This document shows positions 11,461 to 24,000 of a stretch of DNA of 64,000 nucleotides, in pieces (positions within the stretch are counted from its first letter, which is position 1; each line of letters starts with the position of its first letter). The stretch lies in assembly GCF_963678635.1 (NCBI RefSeq), contig NC_087071.1:13157088-13221087 (forward strand). The letters run 5' to 3'. The notes beneath the pieces are model-generated. The model was given only the letters and a program-made list of their open reading frames with translations, was not told the DNA's origin and searched no databases. A program made the translations under genes and the position numbers. The DNA comes from Symsagittifera roscoffensis (Eukaryota; Xenacoelomorpha; Acoela; Convolutidae).

Positions 11461-12040
11461 TATGAAATTTTTTATTCTGGTGAGACATGATACGGAGCCA
11501 AACTAAAATTTAAGAAGATAATAAGTTTTTATTTTCTTTGTATATAACAAATGTTTTCGAATTTTCTTCAAAATAGAGTTTGTCAAACTAGTGTAAGTAT
11601 ACTTCGATAAAAATTCTAGTGATGAGGAACATGAAATAATTTTAAATCAAACTTCAAGCTCTTCAAATATCCAGAAACTTGTAAATCAATGAAGCACACC
11701 TGTGACAATTTTAAATTAAATTTTATTTGGCTTTAGTGCTCCGAAAGCAAAACGCGCTACATTATTCAAAACATTTTTCGACAGAAAAAAGATCCATACT
11801 TTTTTGAATAGCCGAGCAATCGTATAAAGAGAAAGATTGATTTTGAAATTAAATTCATTAAGCGACAAAACTTTATAAGCTCTAAAAGGCACACCAAATC
11901 AAGGCGTATAAACAAAATATTAACAAGTACTTCTGAGTAAGTTTTGATAAAAAATTGAACACTTATTTTGCAACATTAAAAAAAACTAAATCACATAAAT
12001 CTACTTCAAAATAGTATGAAACTGATTGATTGTCTAACAT
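11461..12040. other. no gene seen
   Basis: AT-rich sequence with no supported ORF. Relative to the minus-strand gene ending at 12067 it is the downstream flank. Confidence 0.4.
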
Positions 12041-12054
12041 TTTTTTCAGTTTTT

Positions 12055-12065
12055 TTCTTTATTTT
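12055..12065 (-). promoter_or_regulatory. polyadenylation signal AATAAA
   Basis: On the minus strand an AATAAA hexamer lies within ten bases of the TGA stop of the Q/N-rich protein. This would give an extremely short 3' UTR if used. Confidence 0.45.
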
Positions 12066-12066
12066 G

Positions 12067-13420
12067 TCAAAAGTAGCAAACTTTTTCCAAGTTTATCTCT
12101 TTTTGGCATTCCATAAGCCAATTTAGGACCAGTAACGTTTTCTCGAAATCTGTCATTGGCGGGTTATGGAAATTATTTTCGACCAATCCTTGCTGAGAAA
12201 TAACACCAGCATAAGGTAACGGTCTAGGGTCGCCCACGTCGGGAACCGAACCTAGGTCCTCTGGGTTGTTAGTTGAACTCCTGTTTTTCTTTCTGAACTG
12301 ACGTAATGTACTACTACTGGCACCTTGACTGTCAAAAAACTGGTGCAGTTTTTTGAAATCGATCTCGGAACCTCGATAAAATGATCCACTAGAAGTCACA
12401 TCTGCATTTTGTTTATCTTGTATACATTTCATTTGATCAAATTGTTTACCAGTGACATCGAATTTCGTTTCGAGGTACTGATTTCGTTGGCAATGTTTAG
12501 ACGTTATGGTTGAGTAATCTGGTTCTCTTGGATTATGAGTCGATTTAGTCGAAAGCAAATTACTAGAATTTTTCAAGAACCTTTCGCCCAAAACTGGCGA
12601 CGCGGGCGCAGACCGCCCGTGGTTTTTACTTGTTGTCGGGGGCGGAGAGTCGACGCTCCCATTTGGCAGATATTTATAAGTTTCGGTATTTTGTCTGGAA
12701 TGTTGTTGGGATGAGTTCTGCTTAAGGTGATTCGGTTGGGCGGATGCTAAACTAAAATCGAAGTAGTATTTAACTTGATGTGATTTTACAGGTGATTTTG
12801 GTGTTGGTGATTCTGCAATCGCTTCACTGACCGAAGACTTTCTAAGTCGAAAATTTGGGTTCGTTGATGGCAAAGATTGCGGAACGTATAACGACGACTT
12901 GGCAGAAACTTGAGCCGTAACTTCAGGATAGGTTTGAGTACATTTCGAATCTTGTCGACCGTTGATACTTTCGGCTTCGCGAACATCGGCTCTGTGATTT
13001 GACGAGGATTGCTTCCGGATATCACCGAGCGGTACTCGTGCTTGCCGATTGGTCCTCAGATTTGGTGTCGGCAACGCGGACCCGCCTTGAGAATGCGCTT
13101 GCAACGTTGTCGCCGAAGCGCTCCGAGGTGTGGGCGTATTTGTACTGCTAACAACCACGTCTAAATTTGAGTGATTTGATTGGCTGATATTTACTGGATT
13201 CTGATTGGCTGACGCGATTCGAGGCGAGGATTGGTTGACCAATAAGGAATTGGCAGTATCGAGTGTTGCGTAACCGCTGCTTTTATGTTCTGGTGATGAC
13301 GAAACTGAATGGTTGTTTGTGGCGGCGATGAAATTTTCCAAGGATAGCACTCGTTGCTTTGAGGATGAACTCGGGTGGTTGTGAGATTTGTGGGATCGAC
13401 GGCTGTTTTTGGAATCCCTT
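12067..13420 (-). CDS. Q/N/S-rich protein, 3' terminal exon
   Basis: This is the last exon of a large low-complexity protein, about 450 codons. The acceptor at 13423-13421 is preceded by a pyrimidine-rich TTGTTTTTTCAG. The exon starts in phase 2 and joins the AC left by the upstream exon (donor at 14924) to restore Thr followed by RDSKNSRRSHK. Composition is rich in Ser, Asn, Pro and Thr, with LSLENFIAATNNHS near its start. Several tyrosines sit in acidic or Ser-rich context, such as SSGYATLDTANS. The C-terminal 30 residues look helical (FEKTLLVLNWLMEC) and end KVCYF, a possible short C-terminal ligand. No enzymatic domain is seen. Function not recognised; a disordered scaffold or adaptor is one possibility. 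Confidence 0.75.
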
Positions 13421-14924
13421 CTGAAAAACAATAGAAACTTTTAGCTCAAAAGTAATAGGAAAGTAAGCATCGTAACTGGAATTTTCAAAACATATTTGCC
13501 CGAAAATTTTTTTGCTGAACTTTTTTACGTTCGTTTTTCAATCATAAACCTAAAAGTTTTACCATCATTTTGCACCATTCAAAAATTTGAAGCGTAAAAA
13601 CTACTGCTCGCAATTATTTTAAAAAATTTGTAGAAAAACCGCAGAATTGAATCATAACAAATAAAAACAAAAACGACCAAGCAAGAAATAACAGTGAAGA
13701 AAATTCCGAGAGAGTAGCTGATCTAAACCATTGATTATCCTCATTCAAAATTGCTGCTCCTTTCTTTCAAAAATTCATCCCTCAAATTTGCACTTAATTT
13801 TGTCTTCTATTTTTAGTTTTGCAAATCTGCAGTTATTCAAAGAAAATGTCCCCTGTTCAATTCCTCAAGCACTCCCTAATAAACCCAATTATCTTTTGAT
13901 CAAAACAATAATCCGTGAAGACATTTTGTACCTCAAAACTGATCAAGTCCTAACAAAAAAAATCCATCATTATTTGCGGGGAAATGGAAAATTTAATCAA
14001 ATGCACCCAATTGTACCAGAAGGGGGAAATAGTAAAAGAGAAAAGCCCAATAAGGAATGAATCGGAGAATCAATTAGCCCTTCAAACAATTTCGTCCCAC
14101 TTTCTTCCTTTTGATTAGTTATTTCCCTACTGAGAAAGTGATACCAAATTGATATCAAAACGATACCAATCTTAGCATTTCCTCAATTTAATATCCGCGA
14201 ATCTCTGATGGCATTTGAAGCAAAAAACTGCGCAAAAGCGTGAATAAAGATTGATTTCAGAAGAAACTTGAAAATAAACTTGAGCAAAGGAGTGAACAAC
14301 TTTTTTTGAACAAAAATATTCTGTAATTCACCAAACCGGAAAAATTGGAAAAACAATTATAGTAGAACCAAAAATATGCGATTAACTTCAATTGGAAAAA
14401 CATCACAGCGAAATTTTAAAAACCGCTAATCTACAAAAAAAATTGTTTTGTTCAAGGTGAAAAATCCTTAGGCAAAAAAAAACAAGACTAATTACCGAAA
14501 AAAAATCAGATAAAACAATTGTCAGTTCTAAGCCTAGACATTTAAACATCAATGAAAATCGAAGGCGTTGATTTTCATTATGACTAATTTATGTCTGAGG
14601 TTTGCCTTTTGCATGAGGAAAAATCAAATCCATTTTTTTAATGTGCGCTAGGCTACAAAATGAGTCAATACTAAAATCAGTGCAAGTTGATAAAAAAATC
14701 ATGTTACTCAAAGTAACATCTGCGCAAAAGTAATTGTCTTTTTATCGCAAGAAAACGAAAATTCAAGCACTTTCGAAAAGTCCTCTACACATTTAATAGC
14801 CCTCTATGCTACATTCTTTTAAAGACTGCCATCTTAAAAACGTAAGAAGTTGGCAATTATGTCAAGTATTTCTTATCGAACGAATATAATGAAGTTGTCA
14901 ACTTCACGAAAATTAAAAACTTAC
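13421..14924 (-). other. intron of Q/N-rich gene
   Basis: This 1.5-kb intron is bounded on the minus strand by a GTAAGT donor after the 14925 base and a CAG acceptor before 13420. The phases of both exons agree. It is AT-rich with no convincing internal exon. The plus-strand open frame at 13731-14060 has low-complexity composition and no splice context. Confidence 0.7.
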
Positions 14925-16067
14925 GTTGAATTTAAGGGACCGCTAGCGCCTTGACGTGAAAATCCACCTTTTTGGGCTGTTGAGTTTTGATGTGCTTCTG
15001 GGCCGTGGAAAACGTTATCGGAACTTTCGTTGGACGAAGTAACTTTCGGACTTCGCATTTTTCGTTCGTTGCAGCTTGTCATTGATTCTTGCGTATGTTC
15101 ATTGTTCAAATCGGTTTCGCTTGTCAAGTTTTGAACATTTTCGTTGGCAAAAATCACAGGACTTGAAGTTTTATTCGGTTCCATTCGACATTTTTCCGAA
15201 GGTTTTTGAAGTCCATTTTGGTTTTCAGCAGAGAAATCACGATACATGTAATCACTTTGCTGGTAGCTTTTAGGCACCAAAAGATTTTGTTGATGCTGTT
15301 GTTGTTGTTGTTGTTGATGATGATGTTGATGAATAGGCTGATTTTTTTCTACAACCCGTTTTGAACCGTAAGTTGGGTTTTGCATCTGGCTTTGATTATG
15401 ATGGTTATGAGTTGTAGCGACAACGTTTGACAAGTTTTTATTTATCTGTTGTTGTTGTTGTTGTTGTTTTCGCTGTTGATGATGATTCTGATGCTGCAAA
15501 CAAGCACTTGTACCATAATGATTTTGCTGGACCGAATTATTAGTACTACTATTAACACCGCTATTCGTGAAATTACTCTCATAAACCTGGTTCGAATGCG
15601 CGTTCAAATCAATGTAATTATTCGTAAAACTAGCAGCTTGATAATCTCGACGATTTGGCTCGACTGTTTGATGCGTGCTTGGGTAATACGTTACGTATGT
15701 ATTAGACCGATCGGTTGTTATAATTGGGTAATAAACTAGTTTGTCAACTTGAATAGGATCTTCGGCTTGGAAAACAATCGGTTGATTCGAGTTTGGGTCT
15801 TTGTAGTACGAGTGATTCCCGAACGAATGATTTCTCGAGTGTTGAATACTAGTGGGTTGCATGTATCTCACGTTGCTTCGGTCGCAATACGGCTGCTGAG
15901 CCGACGACATGTATAAAGGTTGCAAGTGATTCAAGCAATCTGATTGGCTGACGAGACCGTTGGTTGGAGTCGGGTTGTTGCCGGGATGTAGAGGTGGCAC
16001 TCGGCTGCACGCGTTGCCACATCGATTTTCGAGGAAGTCACGAGTTTCGTAGGCTGGAGTGTCGTAC
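14925..16067 (-). CDS. Q/N/H-rich protein, internal exon with polyglutamine
   Basis: An internal exon of 1143 bases (381 codons) of the same protein as 12067-13420. Acceptor TTTGCTTTTCAG precedes 16067 and donor GTAAGT follows 14925. It begins in phase 2: with TT from the upstream exon it gives Leu and then YDTPAYETRDF, a Tyr-rich segment resembling SH2-ligand sites. It contains two glutamine/histidine tracts (about 15290-15335 and 15450-15482), many Asn and Tyr residues, and a Tyr-rich stretch near YYPIITTDRSNTYVTYYPS. Its length and low complexity indicate an intrinsically disordered region. CAG/CAA tracts here may be polymorphic. No known family recognised. Confidence 0.8.
15290..15482 (-). 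repeat. polyglutamine/histidine-encoding triplet tracts
   Basis: Two tracts of TTG/ATG-type triplets on the plus strand encode runs of seven Gln mixed with His on the minus strand. They are interrupted by codon variation (CAA, CAG, CAT), which would limit slippage. Confidence 0.75.
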
Positions 16068-18899
16068 CTGAAAAGCAAACAAGAAGTTATTTTGTCAGTC
16101 ACAGGGTCTAGGGTTCGAGTCCAAACAAGTCAATTTATATTGATTTATTTTTTTGGTTTTTATGGATATATTCTAAAAAAAAACACGAATTTATGTTTAG
16201 ACAAAGTAATTTTCCCTTTCATTAAAGACGATTATTAACCTGTTGCTGTTTGTTTGTTTTAAGTTCTTAATTTCATTAAATTCAAGTATTTGTTTTCGAT
16301 ATTTTTTGAATCTCTGTGAAGAAATTTCATTCGGCATAGTTGAGTAATTGTTTGAATTATTCATGAATGTGCTCTATTAGACTGGGAAACAGTAAACAAA
16401 AGTCTGGATTCCTATGATTCATTTTTCTGGATTAAATTTTTTTTATTATTATTCAACCATGGAAGAAATTAATTATGTTTATTGATGTAGATTTGAGTCT
16501 CCTTATCTTTTGACATAAAATATGTTAGAAAAGATATTAAATGCGTAAGCGGCAAAGAAAAGCTAGTAGTTTAAATAAAATCATTGGGAAAAATGTTATG
16601 CAAAAACCAAAAGTATATTATTGAAAACGAGAAAAAAAAATGAATAATATATTAAGCTAGTCTTGATCAACCGACATTTTACTTGAAAACCAGACTTCCG
16701 TGACGTTTTGTGAATGAGTCACTTTTTTTTGTTCTCCAGGCATCGGTTTAAAGACAAACAATGCTTCACATTTGAAGGGGATAATGTTTTTAATGTTTTG
16801 CTTGACATATTTCACACAATAAATAATAGCCACCCTCTCAAAATAAAGATCGTGGATCACATATTTAATAAAATTCAGCAAATTTTTTTCTGTTTTACTC
16901 TGTTAATTTCAATTTAGCAAAAAATGATGAATTCATTTTTTCAGAAAAAAAGTTAAAAAATTGAGAAAAGTCATCTTAATAAGATTACAAATCATAACAA
17001 TATAAATAAATTTAATCCAAAGAAGGTAGTTTTAACCTTAATTTTTTTGTCAGAAACATTTCACTGTAAATAAGTTAAGATAAATTTTGCTCAGGTGAAA
17101 CATTTTGATCCTTTTATGGATCGTATTATACACATAATGCCACAACAAAACATCTGTTTTGATGTATTGTTCGCTTTTTACAGGTGAAAGTCCGGAAAAG
17201 ATCTGAAATGTCGTCTATAAGGAAATTCTTTGATTCCAAAAAGTCATCACAAATTTGCAAGGTGTGCATGCCGATTTAATAAGCTACTTAAATTATTAAG
17301 CAGTAAATTCTTTTTAAAAGTTGACTTGAAAAATAACAAAAGACAGTATTTTTCTTTTGTTTTGATCAGCTGAGCTAAAAAATAAAACAGCACCTTTTTT
17401 GGTGCTCATGCATTTCTTGCTGTCATAAAAAGTAATGCAAAATCAATAATGCGGTTAGAATTATTGATATTGTCTTGACCAAAACGAGTAGTAAAATTAG
17501 GGGTGGGGCTATGGCTATCCTTTAAGCGTTCATATGACAAGGTACTTGATCATCTTGAAATTAAGTAGTTTTTGGAAGATGACTAGATCCATTTTTTTCA
17601 CAACACATAATAAAAAACCAAAAAAAAAAACTAAAAATTTAATCCGATTAGGTTTTAATTTTATAGAATTAAAAAGCCGAACAAAATTGAACTCGTTTTC
17701 GTTATAAATGTAATGTCTTTTTGCCGTACAGGATTTGATTTTTGCTAATTTTGCAGAGATTTATAAAAAAGAATTAAATAACCCGAAAAAAATAACTCGA
17801 CTTTGTCTGCAAAAAAGAGAACCGTAGATTTAATTTAAACAAGATAAAACAAATAATTTGAAAATTCGTATTGGCAGGAAACAAAAATGCTTGTATTTCG
17901 GTCGTTTTAATTCAAAGGTCATTTTGATTACGAAAATGAATTCCCCTGAAGTGATTATACATAATCATCAATTTCCGGCAACTTTTAACCTTCATTGCTC
18001 TAACGACCGATTTCAAATAGTTCAAAAAGAATCAAATTCCTTTAAGGGACAGTGGTAAAAACAATTTGTGACCAAGAGACAAAATGAACTGAATCATTGC
18101 AAACATTTTGCTGGGCGTATTCTATATCATTTGGTTTGGATATTTAAGTCCAGGGTTATACAGCTATAGAAATCTATGTACTTTCTAAGATTCCCAACCT
18201 CAAAAAATGAGTTGGAATCGTAACAACTAATTTTACTGTTAACTTACAAAAACTTGCAGTTTGAGTGGACTAGAATCTGTTGAACTTATAAAGCTTAAAA
18301 TAATTCAAAAAAGTTAGAGAGGGTTTTAAAAATAGAAATGGGACGAGCAAAACCAAATATTTTTGAAATGTCAGACATTTGTCGCTCTCGAGTGATTTTT
18401 CGTCCCAGTAAAAACACTTCGCAAATTTACTTCAAGCTGAGCTAGAGACAGAAAACTCAAGTGCGCTTATCAAATTTTGCTATAGTTCGAAGTCACTTTA
18501 AAATTAGGGTCAAAAATTAAAATATTGCATTATTTATAAAATCTCAAAAGATACGGCAGACTCAAAATACATGAAATTACAAAAACTTTGTCGAAAAGAG
18601 TTTTCATTGAAAACTGAATCACACTGATTAATTACAAAGACATTGACCATGTTAATTGGGCCACGTATTAAGGATTTCAGTTTTGAATGTGCGTTTTTCG
18701 GGCAAAAAATGTAGCCAATTATTGTTAGACATTAAATCAAAACAATTGATTTCTTATGGTGAAAGCAAGAGACAAAAAAGAAAAAAAAATGTTTTTAGCC
18801 GAAATAGAAACTGCTATTCTTGTTAGGCTAAAAACTAGAGACAATATGTAAAAACTTACATTTTTTTTGTTTTGCTGAGAGATTTGAAATTTTTCATTA

Positions 18900-19130
18900 T
18901 TTTGTTTCTTTGTTTCAATTTTTTCATTTTTTGTCATTCAATTTTGCAGACAAATGTGGGTTCTACCAACTACAGTAAATTTTTACCCGGCTATACAGTT
19001 TTTTAATCACACCAAGTAAACGACACTAGTTTGAAGAATAAAAAGAGCAAACTTGTTGTATTTTTTTATGATTGTCGTCGGAACATTCTGTGCCACTTGC
19101 ACAGCAACCGGCTATCCTTGTTTTGATTTT
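18900..19130. repeat. dispersed repeat, copy 1
   Basis: Blocks such as ACATTCTGTGCCACTTGCACAG and the upstream GCAGACAA(A/C)TGT recur in the same order at 33660-33870. The intervening sequence is only partly alignable, so this is an old dispersed repeat of unknown class. Confidence 0.45.
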
Positions 19131-19317
19131 TTTATTGAATTTTTATTGGTTTTGATTTTTTTTGTTTTTTAAATTTTTATTTAATGAATAAATCTGTAGC
19201 ACAAAAATCAGGGTTGGGAATGTTTTAAAACATGTTTTAAAACAAGGCAAAAAAACACGTTTTAAAACAGAAAATAGAAAACTGTTTTTTATTTTAAAAC
19301 TTTTATCGTAAAAAGCT

Positions 19318-19400
19318 AGCATAAGCAGGGAGTCGAACCCCTGCGCCATCCCTTCTTATCCCAATTGCAGTCGCCTGCCCTTCCCAATTGCTCTATTTTC
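19318..19400 (-). repeat. tRNA-derived sequence
   Basis: The minus strand carries a well-formed T arm, GCAGGGGTTCGACTCCCTGC, which contains a consensus B box. Upstream lies an A-box-like TAGAGCAATTGGGAAGGGC, then an anticodon-loop-like ACTGCAAT (GCA). Acceptor-stem pairing could not be completed, so it is more likely a tRNA pseudogene or SINE head than a functional tRNA-Cys. Confidence 0.45.
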
Positions 19401-20274
19401 CTTAATAAGATGCGGTTGTTTGCTTGAATAATATGACGTATACGTATGTTTGGGCGATCGCGGCATTATTTGGAAGAATCATTGGAAAATCAATTAGAAT
19501 CCGAACTGAACAAATTGTAAAAAAAACATGTTTTTTATAAAAAAACGCTGTTTAATTGATTTTTTCAATAAAAAATGTTTTTTTTTCACAACCCTGACAA
19601 AAATCAAACCCTCGAAAAAATCTCGAGCATGTATACTTCTTCTTTTACAAAACTCAGTCGACCAAAACAGTTGAAAATCTACTCAATTTATTTAAGTTTA
19701 AATATAAAATCCGAACTTTAACTACATTCGACTACTGCGCTTTTTGCCATCCCCTGAATTGTTTCTAAAATTCGATGCACGAAAACATGTCTAAAGTGAT
19801 TTTTACTATTCCAACCAGCAATAAACGATTCGGTCTGAAGAATTTAGCAAATTTAACAAAGTTTCTTTCATAAAAATAGCTATTTGAATAATTTTTAAGC
19901 AACTCCATATTATAATTTTAGGAGATCGGTGGAAAACTTCAAAAGAGTCGATAACTGCTCTGTTTGAACAAATGCACCTTTTTCCCGACTTTATAATTTT
20001 CTCCGGAATTTTTACTTTGCGTTTCGCTTGTATACATTTTTTTGTGAAGACTTTCTAGTAACAAAAATTTGTCGGGCAAACCAAGAAAACAAAAAGAGAA
20101 CACTGCAGTTCAAATTTTATTAAGGTAAAATTGAAAACAACACGAAGTTCAGAATAGTTGGCACAATTTTGAAAATTCTTTTACGTTTTCCTTTTATCAT
20201 ATAAAAGCTTAATATTTCCACTAATAAATTTTTGTAAGCTTGAAACGATGATAGCAAATCCTGGTGAATATGTT

Positions 20275-20340
20275 GGGTGAGGCTGCGACTCGAACCTGGA
20301 GCCTATCGATTAAAAAAGAACGGCGCATCACTAAATGCAG
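20275..20340 (-). repeat. tRNA-like B box, SINE remnant
   Basis: The minus strand reads CTCCAGGTTCGAGTCGCAGCC, one base off the B-box consensus, in an otherwise unpaired context. Probably a decayed tRNA-derived SINE within the intron, about 100 bases from an exon. Confidence 0.3.
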
Positions 20341-20446
20341 TTTTTTTTAGTTTTTACAACCAATAATTAATTTTTTTTGCTTTTTTTTCTAAACAAAACG
20401 TTTTAGTAAAATGTTTTTAATGTTGTAGATCATTAAAAAAACTTAC

Positions 20447-21053
20447 AATTGTTCCATTGACTCGCAATTATTAATCGTGCAAGATCGTTTTCTCAAATTC
20501 GGCAAATTCTGAACTGCAATGAAAACTTCTTCTCCTTTCTCGTGCTTTGACTTATTTCTCCTTCGGAAAAAGTTGGGAATTAATTTTGGGAGAAATTTCG
20601 ACTTTTTCTTCTTGTTATGATGAACGCAATGACCTTGCTCGACGCAATTCCAAGCTTGGGTCGAGGATAAGTTTTCGCAACTTGCTGCTGTTCGGCTAGC
20701 TGCCTCTTGAATGCAACCAAAATTAGCTTGAGGTGCTTTTGAAACGTTGACCTTTTGGTGTGAACTTTCCTTTTTTTCACGTGTGTTCACTTTTGAAAAA
20801 TCGACATAATCTGAAGATTTTCTGGGATAGGCGCTGCCCAAACTCTTTCCTTTTTGAGGCTTTTTCGGTTTTTCTAGGGCTTGGTAATCGGTGTAGAATT
20901 GGGCACGTGTTATCGAAGGGGTTTGGTAACAGTAGTTGTTTTGATGGGCGTAAGGGTTTGTTTGACTTGGCTGAGCGTTTTGGGGTAAACTGCCAGGGTA
21001 AATTCCATTTTGGGCTAAGAACTCTTGGTAAGCAGCCTGCTGCATTTTGGAAT
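20447..21053 (-). CDS. Q/N-rich protein, upstream exon (most 5' exon found)
   Basis: Exon of about 607 bases. The acceptor TTTCATTTAG precedes 21053 and the donor GTAAGT follows 20447. The frame opens with SKMQQAAYQEFLAQ and ends MEQ plus TT, which pairs in phase with the next exon. It contains a Tyr-rich part (NNYCYQTPSITRAQFYTDYQ), a Lys-rich part, a CVEQGHCVHHNKKKK segment and a strongly basic FLPKLIPNFFRRRNKSKHEK stretch that could bind membrane or act as a nuclear signal, followed by EEVFIAVQNLPNLRKR. The Met at the second in-frame ATG could be a start, but the clean acceptor suggests further 5' exons that I could not find. Family not recognised. Confidence 0.75.
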
Positions 21054-24000
21054 CTAAATGAAATTTGATTTTTTTAAAACAATTTACTAACTGAATCTGA
21101 ATGTAAAGGAATACTGAAAAAGAATGATTTTTTTCCTTGGTCGAGTTTTTTTAACTCGGCATTGCTAAAAATAAACTATTGTGGAAACTCGTCAGAAAAA
21201 CAAGCTGCATAATTCAACCTACGTTGTCCTTATTGACTTTTATTGTCTTAATGGTTTGAATTATTTTGGCTAAAACCATAAAAAACTGAGCTATGACGCT
21301 TAAGCACAGCTAGCAGCTCAGTAGCTAAAATTACAACTAATCAATTTTAGTCAGAAAGGTATTTTGGTACAGATTGGTAAAAATGTAACTCCAGAACACC
21401 AAAGTTAAATAAAAACCAAAGCTCGCCAGTAAGTAAAAGCAAATGGTAAAATTGAAGATATATTTTTTAACTTGTGTTCTGGCTAATTACTTCTGAATTT
21501 TCTGGCGTCACGAAAGCTCGAAAAACGAATAAAACACAAAAGAATGACTGTTTTTCAGTCTCCTACGCGAGATTGATTGAAGCAATAAAATAAAAACAAA
21601 ACATCTACAGGTAAGTTATGAATATGATAAAGTTATTATAAACTCGATAACTTTGATGTTTTTGTTTTTAAAGCAGTTTTTGACCAAGTTAGAAAAACAA
21701 GACAAGTGCGTTCAACTCACGATAACAATTGAGTTAAGTCGCTGGAGATAAATTCAAGGCTCCAAGATTATTATAACCAATAACTATAATCGGTAAGTTC
21801 AAATCCAAAAATGATGTTCGAAATTGCTATTATTGGATACTCAATCACAGAACATATCAGAGGAACTTTGAGTTTTTGATCAAATAAGATCATAATCGTG
21901 ACAAAAAAATTTCCAGAATAACAAATCTAAAAGGGTTAAAGGTCAGGTCAAAAATGTGATTTTTGAAATAAGGAAAATGCTCAGAATCTTGACAAAATGA
22001 TAATTGCTAAAATTTGAACTCAAATTTGTCGAACTTTTATCAGACAAGAATCAACGGATAACTGCTAAAGATCGCAGGTAATTTGAGGTAAACAAAATGT
22101 TTATAGACAAATTTTCTGGATTTGTGTTGTTTAGTCGATCAAGTTCTGACTTTCCGCAAGAACAGTCTTGATTCTTTCAGCAGGCGGCTTGGCTTGAGGT
22201 AGATTAATCAAGAGATCTAAGAGCTCTTAAACGTCGTCTAAAACACAAAGTAAACAATAAATTTATCATCATTATTTCACACACCACCGAAATTATATAG
22301 TTTAACTTGGTTAAGTAGAAGTTAATTACATTTTTGAGACGAGGCTTTTTGTTTGAAGAGTCAATATTAGTTTTGAGTGGTCGCCCCACATTTGCGATAA
22401 ATTTCATAAGTTTTGGATTATCGGACTCAGCATGGGATGATATTGCTGGGTTAGTCTATTTAGTAGACTGTCAGATTGACCGACAACTTTGACAGCCCAA
22501 GCTGGAAAAAAAAATCAAAACTTTGCCAAAAAAAACTTAAGATTTTCAAGTTTGTTGAGTTTGATTGCCAAAAAAAAGAAAAGAACAGAAATTGTTAGAA
22601 ATTCCGGCCGATAGTGTATAAAATATAATTTAAACGATAAACTATATCAAGCGATGAGCATTGTTTGGTTTTGATTTGTGCTTTTTCGGCCCTTTTTGAA
22701 ATCGGGTTAGTCGTGCGTCGACTTAGTTTCAGGCCAACATACAATACCGAGGTTATAAGAAGACTAAGACGATATCATATTTTATCGATCAATTTCATCA
22801 TCTTGCATAACAAATTTTCCAAAAAAATCTTATTTAATAAAAACCAGGGTCGTCAAAATTTTGATGAATGTGTTAATCATTGAGTTTATAGGTTTGAAAA
22901 CTTAAATTTTCCGATAAACAGTTTGAAAAATTGTGCGCACTGTCGATTCCACAAAATTACCAGACGTTAACATTCCACATGCCATAATAAAACACCCATT
23001 ACTAATGTGGCCATTTTTTGGCTGAAAAAGAAAGGTATAACACAGCGACAGGGACAATTAAATAATCCGACTGAAAAGCTCCGAATGACATGAAAAGAAT
23101 ATCGCTTACGGTGCAAAAAAAAAATCAATAAAGCCAAGATAACACACCGTCAATATCTTTTGTTCTTTTTTTAAGGGCACTATATTTAGAAAAATAGCCC
23201 GCTAGGCTAAAGAGATTAATCAGGGTTTTATCACTTATACGAACCTCAAAGACGACGAAAAATGGTACATTCTAACCTTACTCGGTCTGAAAAATGGATG
23301 AATTACTTCTGGCAAAAATGGTTAGAAGGTTCCAATAAAAAAAAATCCTCTATAAAGAAAAAATGAAAATATCTGTTTTTTTTTCGGGAAAAAGTAATGA
23401 GCCAGGGAAAATTTTCCCTTTTGGTGATAAACTTTTAATTATGGAGAGCAAATGAAAAAGCAGGGTAGTTAATTGAACTTTTAGCTAAAATAAGTGTACA
23501 ATTTTTATTCTTTTTCAGGTCAAAATAAGGAAAGATTTCAGGTATTTATGAAGGAAAGATGAACCCCAGTGCCTTGGGAATTGCAAAATAAAAATATTAC
23601 CTGAAAACTTTATCGGTCAATTGTATAAATTGTAATTTGAATTTATCTGCTCAGCAGAAAAGAAAGATGTAATTATGAAAAAAGCTTGTTTTTGTTTTTC
23701 AAAATGAAAAAAAAATCATTTTTCGGAATTTGCGACTCGTGTTAATTAAGGCTAATGGATGTACATAAAGAATAGGTGTAGATTTTGACTAGTGTGAGCT
23801 ATTTAAGAGGAAAAAATAAATATAAAAACACACTTGGCTAAATTGCCCAACCATAAATTGGAAAGATAACAGCAAATTCTTGCAGAAATGCGAGGCCGCA
23901 GTCTTAAAAAATTTAAGTATTTGCTAAATATACATAATCACGAAATGCTGGCTGACATTAAAAATCAAAACAAAAGGTGAACTTGTTTTACCTGCGATTT

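Larger units (their letters stand above)
16068..20446 (-). other. large intron of Q/N-rich gene
   Basis: A 4.4-kb intron, supported by the GTAAGT donor immediately after 20447, the CAG acceptor before 16067 and matching phase. It contains a tRNA-like B box near 16103, tRNA-like sequences on the minus strand near 19320-19400 and 20275-20340, and a dispersed repeat at 18900-19130 also seen at 33660-33870. No other exon was convincing. Confidence 0.65.

Noticed and set aside
11161-11506. Open frames across the N gap
   Set aside because: They consist of unknown bases and the G-rich minisatellite; no coding evidence.
15449-15739. Plus-strand ORF rich in Leu/Ile
   Set aside because: It is the antisense shadow of the polyglutamine exon.
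19318-19400. Functional tRNA-Cys gene
   Set aside because: A good T arm and B box, but no complete acceptor stem pairing and a poor anticodon stem.
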